A stretch of 64,000 bases of DNA, taken from contig WQVF01000012.1 of NCBI GenBank assembly GCA_009781725.1, positions 1-64,000 of the forward strand, read 5' to 3'. Below are positions 59,744 through 64,000 of this stretch, in pieces (position 1 is the stretch's first letter; each line of letters begins with the position of its first letter). This stretch comes from Defluviitaleaceae bacterium (GTDB taxonomy: Bacteria > Bacillota > Clostridia > Lachnospirales > WQUN01). The notes beneath the pieces were generated by a model. It had not been told where the DNA came from, ran no database searches, and saw only the letters and a program-made list of their open reading frames with translations. The translations under genes and the position numbers were made by a program.

Positions 59744-60322
59744 ATGTCAAAAGTTGTGGAAGTACGCTGGCACGGTAGAGGCGGACAAGGTGCAAAAACC
59801 GCTTCCGAACTGCTTGCGGCAGCAGCCTTTAACACAGGCAAATATGTTCAGGGTTTCCCGGAGTACGGCCCCGAGCGTATGGGCGCGCCAATCGCAGCCT
59901 TCACCCGGATTTCTGATGAGCAAATCAGGATTCACAGTAACATCTATGAGCCAAACTACGTGGTAGTTATCGACGAAACCTTACTTGACTGCGTCAACGT
60001 AACCGCAGGTCTCAAAGAAGATGGCGCAATCGTTGTCAACACCTCAAAATCACCTGAGGAAATCAAGCCCGCTCTGGAAGGCTATAAGGGCCGAGTTTGC
60101 ACAATCGACGCAAGAGCAATCTCAGAAGAATGCATTGGCCGCAATATTCCCAATACCCCAATGCTTGCAGCAATCGTAAAAGTATCCGGCGTTATGTCTG
60201 AAGGCGAATTCCTCAAGGATATGGAGACCTCTCTCCAGAGCAAGTTCGCGGACAAGCCTCATGTAATCGACGGCAATATGAAAGCAGTTACCAGAGCTGT
60301 AAAGGAGGTTAATGGGATATGA
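59744..60322 (+). CDS. porG: 2-oxoacid:ferredoxin oxidoreductase, gamma subunit
   Basis: 192 residues. The gamma subunit domain is typical: VRWHGRGGQGAKTASELLA near the start and GFPEYGPERMGAPIAAFTRI. It heads porG-porD-porA-porB, the four-subunit order seen in Thermotoga and many Clostridia, where the enzyme decarboxylates pyruvate (or a related 2-oxoacid) to acyl-CoA and reduces ferredoxin. Substrate specificity cannot be proven from sequence alone. AAGGAGG precedes the ATG. It overlaps porD by 4 bases (ATGA). Confidence 0.9.
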   Translation: MSKVVEVRWHGRGGQGAKTASELLAAAAFNTGKYVQGFPEYGPERMGAPIAAFTRISDEQIRIHSNIYEPNYVVVIDETLLDCVNVTAGLKEDGAIVVNTSKSPEEIKPALEGYKGRVCTIDARAISEECIGRNIPNTPMLAAIVKVSGVMSEGEFLKDMETSLQSKFADKPHVIDGNMKAVTRAVKEVNGI

Positions 60323-60615
60323 ACATAGGTAAAACAGTTGCAACCCAAACCTGGCAAGAAATGACCCATGGCAGCCATGTTTTCACCCCAGGCAATGCCC
60401 AGGAATTCCAAACCGGTGACTGGAGAAGTCACAAGCCCGTATGGGTAGAAGACAAGTGCAAGCAATGTATGCTCTGCGTGTTGGTCTGCCCAGATTCCTC
60501 CATTCCCGTAAACGCCAAAGGCCAAATCGAAGGCTTTGATTATGATTATTGCAAGGGCTGCTTGGTTTGTAAGGCAGTATGCCCCTTCAAGGCAATAGAA
60601 AGTGAGGATGCTTAA
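60319..60615 (+). CDS. porD: 2-oxoacid:ferredoxin oxidoreductase, delta (ferredoxin) subunit
   Basis: 98 residues. Two 4Fe-4S motifs of the ferredoxin type, CKQCMLCVLVCP and CKGCLVCKAVCP (CX2CX2CX3CP), at about 52-63 and 81-92. It passes electrons from the TPP site in alpha/beta to external ferredoxin. The N-terminal 45 residues (TVATQTWQEMTHGSHVFTPG) are the subunit-contact part. The stop is followed by the porA start within 2 bases. Confidence 0.92.
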   Translation: MNIGKTVATQTWQEMTHGSHVFTPGNAQEFQTGDWRSHKPVWVEDKCKQCMLCVLVCPDSSIPVNAKGQIEGFDYDYCKGCLVCKAVCPFKAIESEDA

Positions 60616-60616
60616 C

Positions 60617-61804
60617 ATGGCGATAAGAGATAAATTAAGCGGCAATGAGGCAGTCTCCATTGCAATGAAGCAAATAAATCCGGATGTAGTGGCGGCTTAC
60701 CCTATTACTCCTTCAACAGAGGTACCTCAATACTTCTCAACCTATGCAGCTGACGGCTTAGTGGATACGGAGTTTGTGGCGGTAGAATCCGAGCATAGTG
60801 CAATGAGCGCATGTATTGGTGCACAAGCCGCAGGTGGTCGTTCCATGACCGCAACCAGCGCACAAGGTCTGGCTCTTATGTGGGAAATGCTCTATATTGC
60901 GTCTTCCTATAGGCTGCCAATCACCATGGCGGTAATCAACCGCGCTCTCTCCGGCCCAATCAATATCCACTGCGACCATTCTGATTCTATGGGCGCAAGA
61001 GATAGCGGCTGGATTCAAATTTACTCAGAAAACAACCAAGAAGCATATGATAACTTCCTTCAAGCAGTAAGAATCGGCGAGCATCCCGATATCATGCTCC
61101 CTGTAATGGACTGCTTCGATGGCTTTATCACATCTCATAAAGTAGAAAACATCGAGCTCCTTGAAGATGATGTCGTAAAAAAATTCGTAGGAAAATACAA
61201 TCCTCCGTATCACTTGATGGACAAGAAAAACCCAATGTCCATGGGCCCACTGTCTCTTCCTATGTACTACTTCGAAGCCAAGCGTCAACAAGCGGAAGTT
61301 ATGAAGAACACTACCAAGGTAATCTTGGAAGTAGCCGCCGAGTTTGAAAAACTCACAGGTCGTAAGTATGGCTTGTTTGAAGAATACAAGATGGACGATG
61401 CCGAAGTGGCAATCGTAATCATCAACTCCACCGCAGGTACCGCCAAAGAGGTAGTGGACAAGCTAAGAAGCCAAGGGGTAAAAGCCGGACTTGTAAAAAT
61501 CCGCGTATTCCGCCCCTTCCCTGTAGAGGAAATCGCAAAGGCCCTTAGCAAGTGTAAAGCTGTTGCGGTAATGGACAGAGCCGATTCCCTAAACGGAGCA
61601 GGCGGTCCGCTGTTTACCGATGTAACCTCCGCTATGTATGGCCGCGCTGATGGCGTAAAAATGATTAACTACATTTACGGCTTAGGCGGTCGTGATGTAA
61701 AAGTCGACGATATAGAAGTTGTGTACAATGAGCTCCAGTCAATTGTAAAGACCGGCAAAGTAAAAGAGGTCTACAATTACCTGGGCGTAAGGGAGGGCAA
61801 ATAG
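60617..61804 (+). CDS. porA: 2-oxoacid:ferredoxin oxidoreductase, alpha subunit
   Basis: 395 residues from the ATG at 60617; ATG at 60608 and GTG at 60602 are also in frame inside porD. Domain I begins LSGNEAVSIAMKQINPDVVA with AYPITPSTEV; GAQAAGGRSMTATSAQGLAL and NIHCDHSDSMGARDSGWIQI are typical of pyruvate-type enzymes. Domain II (about 240-360) has AEVAIVIINSTAGTAKEV. It directly precedes porB without a gap. Confidence 0.92.
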   Translation: MAIRDKLSGNEAVSIAMKQINPDVVAAYPITPSTEVPQYFSTYAADGLVDTEFVAVESEHSAMSACIGAQAAGGRSMTATSAQGLALMWEMLYIASSYRLPITMAVINRALSGPINIHCDHSDSMGARDSGWIQIYSENNQEAYDNFLQAVRIGEHPDIMLPVMDCFDGFITSHKVENIELLEDDVVKKFVGKYNPPYHLMDKKNPMSMGPLSLPMYYFEAKRQQAEVMKNTTKVILEVAAEFEKLTGRKYGLFEEYKMDDAEVAIVIINSTAGTAKEVVDKLRSQGVKAGLVKIRVFRPFPVEEIAKALSKCKAVAVMDRADSLNGAGGPLFTDVTSAMYGRADGVKMINYIYGLGGRDVKVDDIEVVYNELQSIVKTGKVKEVYNYLGVREGK

Positions 61805-62740
61805 ATGGCTTATAATTTGAAAGAATGGACCAAGAGGCCTGAGCGTTTCACCGGAGGCCACAGATTATGCGCCGGATGTGGAGCAACCCCTGTAGTGCGC
61901 ACAATCTTAAGGGCTCTAAAGCCCGAAGATCACGCGGTAATATCCTGTGCCACATCCTGTTTGGAAGTATCCAGCTTCCTATACCCATATACCGCATGGA
62001 AGGATAGCTTTATCCACTCAGCATTCGAAAACGTAGCCGCAACGATTTCCGGCGTAGAAGCAACCTACAATGCCAAAAAGCGTAAAGGCGAAAAGGTAGA
62101 CGAAAGCAAATTTATCGCCTTCGCCGGCGACGGCGGCACTTATGATATCGGCCTACAAGCCCTATCAGGTGCAATGGAGCGTGGCCACGACATGGTATAT
62201 GTATGTTACGACAACGGCGCATACATGAACACAGGCATCCAGCGCTCAAGCTCTACCCCAAGGTTTGCCGCAACCTCAACCTCACCAGCAGGTACAGTAA
62301 TCCCAGGTAAGCCCCAAAGAAACAAAGACCTAACCCTAATAATGATGGGCCATCACATCCCCTACGTAGCCCAAACCCTACCACTGGGCAACTTCAAGGA
62401 TATGAGTGAAAAAGCAGAGAAAGCCATCTACACAAAAGGCGCGGCCTTTATGAATATCCTGGCCCCCTGTCCCAGAGGTTGGAGATACGAAACCTCCAAG
62501 CTGATGGACATGGCAAAACTAGCAGTAGAAACCTGCGTCTGGCCACTGTTTGAAATAATAGAAGGCGACCTCACACTAAACTACATCCCCAAAAATAAAC
62601 TCCCAGTAGTTGACTATCTTAAGCCACAAGGTAGATTTAGTCATATGTTTGAAAAAGGGAATGAGTGGATGCTTGAGGAAGTGCAGAAGCAGACGGATAG
62701 GCAGTGGGAGATGTTGCTTAAGCTTAATGATATGAAGTAA
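61805..62740 (+). CDS. porB: 2-oxoacid:ferredoxin oxidoreductase, beta subunit
   Basis: 311 residues. It binds thiamine pyrophosphate and magnesium through AFAGDGGTYDIGLQALSGAM and VCYDNGAYMNTGIQRSSSTP. The cluster cysteines in LCAGCGATPVVRTIL and CATSCLEVSS bind the 4Fe-4S centre near TPP. Its start abuts the porA stop. This ends the operon, followed by a strong hairpin. Confidence 0.93.
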   Translation: MAYNLKEWTKRPERFTGGHRLCAGCGATPVVRTILRALKPEDHAVISCATSCLEVSSFLYPYTAWKDSFIHSAFENVAATISGVEATYNAKKRKGEKVDESKFIAFAGDGGTYDIGLQALSGAMERGHDMVYVCYDNGAYMNTGIQRSSSTPRFAATSTSPAGTVIPGKPQRNKDLTLIMMGHHIPYVAQTLPLGNFKDMSEKAEKAIYTKGAAFMNILAPCPRGWRYETSKLMDMAKLAVETCVWPLFEIIEGDLTLNYIPKNKLPVVDYLKPQGRFSHMFEKGNEWMLEEVQKQTDRQWEMLLKLNDMK

Positions 62741-62754
62741 TAGGAAAACCCACG

Positions 62755-62784
62755 CTAAGGGACGGCTAAAGAGCCGTCCCTTAG
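62755..62784 (+). terminator. Hairpin after porB
   Basis: CTAAGGGACGGCT pairs with AGCCGTCCCTTAG around AAAG. The T-run is absent, but the 13-base stem is perfect. Confidence 0.7.
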
Positions 62785-62805
62785 TGCATTCGATTGGAGT
62801 TGTTT

Positions 62806-63594
62806 ATGTCAACGAGATTCTTAATCATTTTCGGTTTAATTGCTCTTATATTGGTTATAGTCATTCCAATCGCCATTGATTGGGCTTATACATTAGGAGA
62901 CTCACACGCATTTTTTTATACACAATTTTACCCAAGTGATTTGTTGGCTTATATAGGTGGTGCGCTTGCGTTTTTAGCGACCACTTTTTTAACGCTACTC
63001 GCCATTCACATCAGTAGAAAACTATATAAAGAGCAGGTGCTAAAGGAGGAAAGAATAACAAAAAGAGATACATATGTTTATTTAGTGCCGAAGTATGTCG
63101 GCATCATCAAACAATCTCTATCAACCATGAAAACCCCCCTGAGCATGAGCGAGAGTTCTGCACTGGGTAACGCCACTAACAGCGTGGGCTTAGTTTTTCA
63201 GCTTAGGATGAAAGCATCAAGAGAAGCGGTTGTTGACAATGTGGAAATATCTCAATTTAAGTTTTCAATTGAGGACAAGGGGCATTATGTCACTAATACA
63301 AGCTATAAAACTAAACCATATAGAGCGAATATAAAACTACAGCGTTGGTTTTGTAGTGATGAGGTTGATCATGAGCTTGAGTTTTCAGTACATCTTTCGA
63401 CAATACACTCTTTTAACTATAATGACATTAATAGCGGTAAAATAACTATCAACCTCGAAATATGCTACATAAACTCATTCAATGTAAAGGTAGAATGCAA
63501 GCAGGTTATTGTTGTTTTAAAACGTTTAGACGCATCATCGTTGCATCGTGTTGAAGAGTTGAAGTCCTACACAAGCGATATAGTGATTATGTGA
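62806..63594 (+). CDS. Hypothetical membrane protein
   Basis: 262 residues from the ATG at 62806 after GGAG; a TTG at 62794 overlaps that site. Two N-terminal helices (FLIIFGLIALILVIVIPIAI, LLAYIGGALAFLATTFLTLL) are followed by a soluble domain of about 190 residues with beta character (VVDNVEISQFKFSIEDKGHY, VDHELEFSVHLSTIHSFNYN). I recognise no family. It is A/T-rich compared with por and may be an accessory gene. Confidence 0.6.
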   Translation: MSTRFLIIFGLIALILVIVIPIAIDWAYTLGDSHAFFYTQFYPSDLLAYIGGALAFLATTFLTLLAIHISRKLYKEQVLKEERITKRDTYVYLVPKYVGIIKQSLSTMKTPLSMSESSALGNATNSVGLVFQLRMKASREAVVDNVEISQFKFSIEDKGHYVTNTSYKTKPYRANIKLQRWFCSDEVDHELEFSVHLSTIHSFNYNDINSGKITINLEICYINSFNVKVECKQVIVVLKRLDASSLHRVEELKSYTSDIVIM

Positions 63595-63674
63595 TGAGAT
63601 AGGTAACTCCTCCTGCCATCCAAAAAGCGCAGATGATATGAAAACCGTCTCCCATTCACTTTCTCTCCACGACC

Positions 63675-63709
63675 AAAGGGCTGACCCGCTTATTAGGTCG
63701 GTCCTTTTT
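63675..63709 (+). terminator. Terminator after the 62806 gene
   Basis: AAAGGGCTGACC pairs with GGTCGGTCCTTT, then TTG. The stem has one mismatch and a T-run of five. Confidence 0.7.
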
Positions 63710-63748
63710 GTTGTAAATATGTTATACTCCTCATACGGAGGTGTAATA

Positions 63749-64000
63749 ATGATACGTGTATATCTAGACAACTGTTGCTATAATCGCCCCTATGATGACC
63801 AAAGCCAACTAAAGATAGAGCTTGAGACAAAAGCAAAACTAAAAATACAAGAAATGATTGTAGATGGTAAATTGGAGCTGGTATCTTCGTATATCCTTGA
63901 ACAAGAAAATGACGACAACCCATATATAGAGCGCAAATTTGCGATTTCAGGCTTTTTTAAGTATGCTATTGTTGACATAGATGAAACATTAGAAATTATA
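63749..64000 (+). CDS. PIN-domain-like protein, 3' part beyond the window
   Basis: The frame from the ATG at 63749 (after GGAGGTG) is open to the window edge and gives 84 residues. MIRVYLDNCCYNRPYDDQSQ is an opening I know from PIN-like proteins of Clostridia, with the first metal-binding Asp in YLDNC and later acidic residues in YILEQEND. Such genes usually sit in toxin-antitoxin pairs with a small partner upstream; here the 154 bases upstream hold none. The end is missing because of the window. Confidence 0.7.
   Translation, partial: MIRVYLDNCCYNRPYDDQSQLKIELETKAKLKIQEMIVDGKLELVSSYILEQENDDNPYIERKFAISGFFKYAIVDIDETLEII

Overview
The window looks like the chromosome of an anaerobic, endospore-forming member of the Clostridia (Firmicutes). 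The grounds are sporulation genes (both dipicolinate synthase subunits, the germination protease Gpr, a GerW/YtfJ family protein, a Spo0A-type regulator), strong GGAGG ribosome binding sites, short overlapping operons, class B sortases, a four-subunit pyruvate-type ferredoxin oxidoreductase and the three [FeFe]-hydrogenase maturases. No rRNA, phage or CRISPR array is visible. One tRNA gene, tRNA-Arg(CCT), is present.

Layout. 0-4 kb: 3' part of RNase Z missing at the window edge, then two tandem HTH-TPR regulators and the tRNA. 3.9-9.7 kb: maf-acpS, a GyrI-like protein, a U32 peptidase, an amino acid permease with a zinc-ribbon membrane protein, and degV. 9.8-13.9 kb: dpaA-dpaB, an HTH membrane regulator, a run of small housekeeping genes (DUF2200, MazG-like, YjbQ, PC4-like) and rpsU. 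14-20.4 kb: tandem class B sortases, topB, a membrane protein, gpr. 20.7-28.7 kb: an orphan zinc anti-sigma-like protein coupled to rqcH, a Spo0A-like protein with a degenerate receiver, rplS-lepB-rbgA-gerW and proS. 28.8-38 kb: EamA transporter, lysC-asd-thioredoxin operon, smc. 38-48 kb: a glycosidase-like protein, a DUF4097 protein, MazG-like, a broken brnT beside intact brnA, an iron-sulfur aldo/keto reductase, a TetR-controlled ABC exporter, a VapBC-like pair and a PAP2 phosphatase. 49-54 kb: a compact peptide-modification cluster. 54-59.5 kb: hydF-hydG-hydE, tyrS and a HIT protein. 59.7-62.7 kb: porG-porD-porA-porB. The last kilobase carries a membrane protein and the start of a PIN-like protein.

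The most interesting locus is 49.16-54.25 kb. A strong promoter drives a radical SAM/SPASM protein, a 71-residue peptide with nine cysteines in its C-terminal 40 residues, an S41 protease lipoprotein and an ABC exporter. This has the form of a ribosomally made, post-translationally modified peptide system; I do not recognise the precursor.

The window is also rich in small fold-back repeats: two 118-bp elements with TATAGTGAAAT ends, a 104-bp and a 54-bp element that also begin TATAG, a triplet of 78-bp double-hairpin units, five CGTATG-nnnn-CATACG palindromes and two classes of REP-like repeats. Energy metabolism genes fit together: the oxidoreductase reduces ferredoxin, and the maturases serve a hydrogenase that would re-oxidise it, although no hydrogenase structural gene lies in the window. 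All starts, motifs and pairings were read by eye; no homology search was run.
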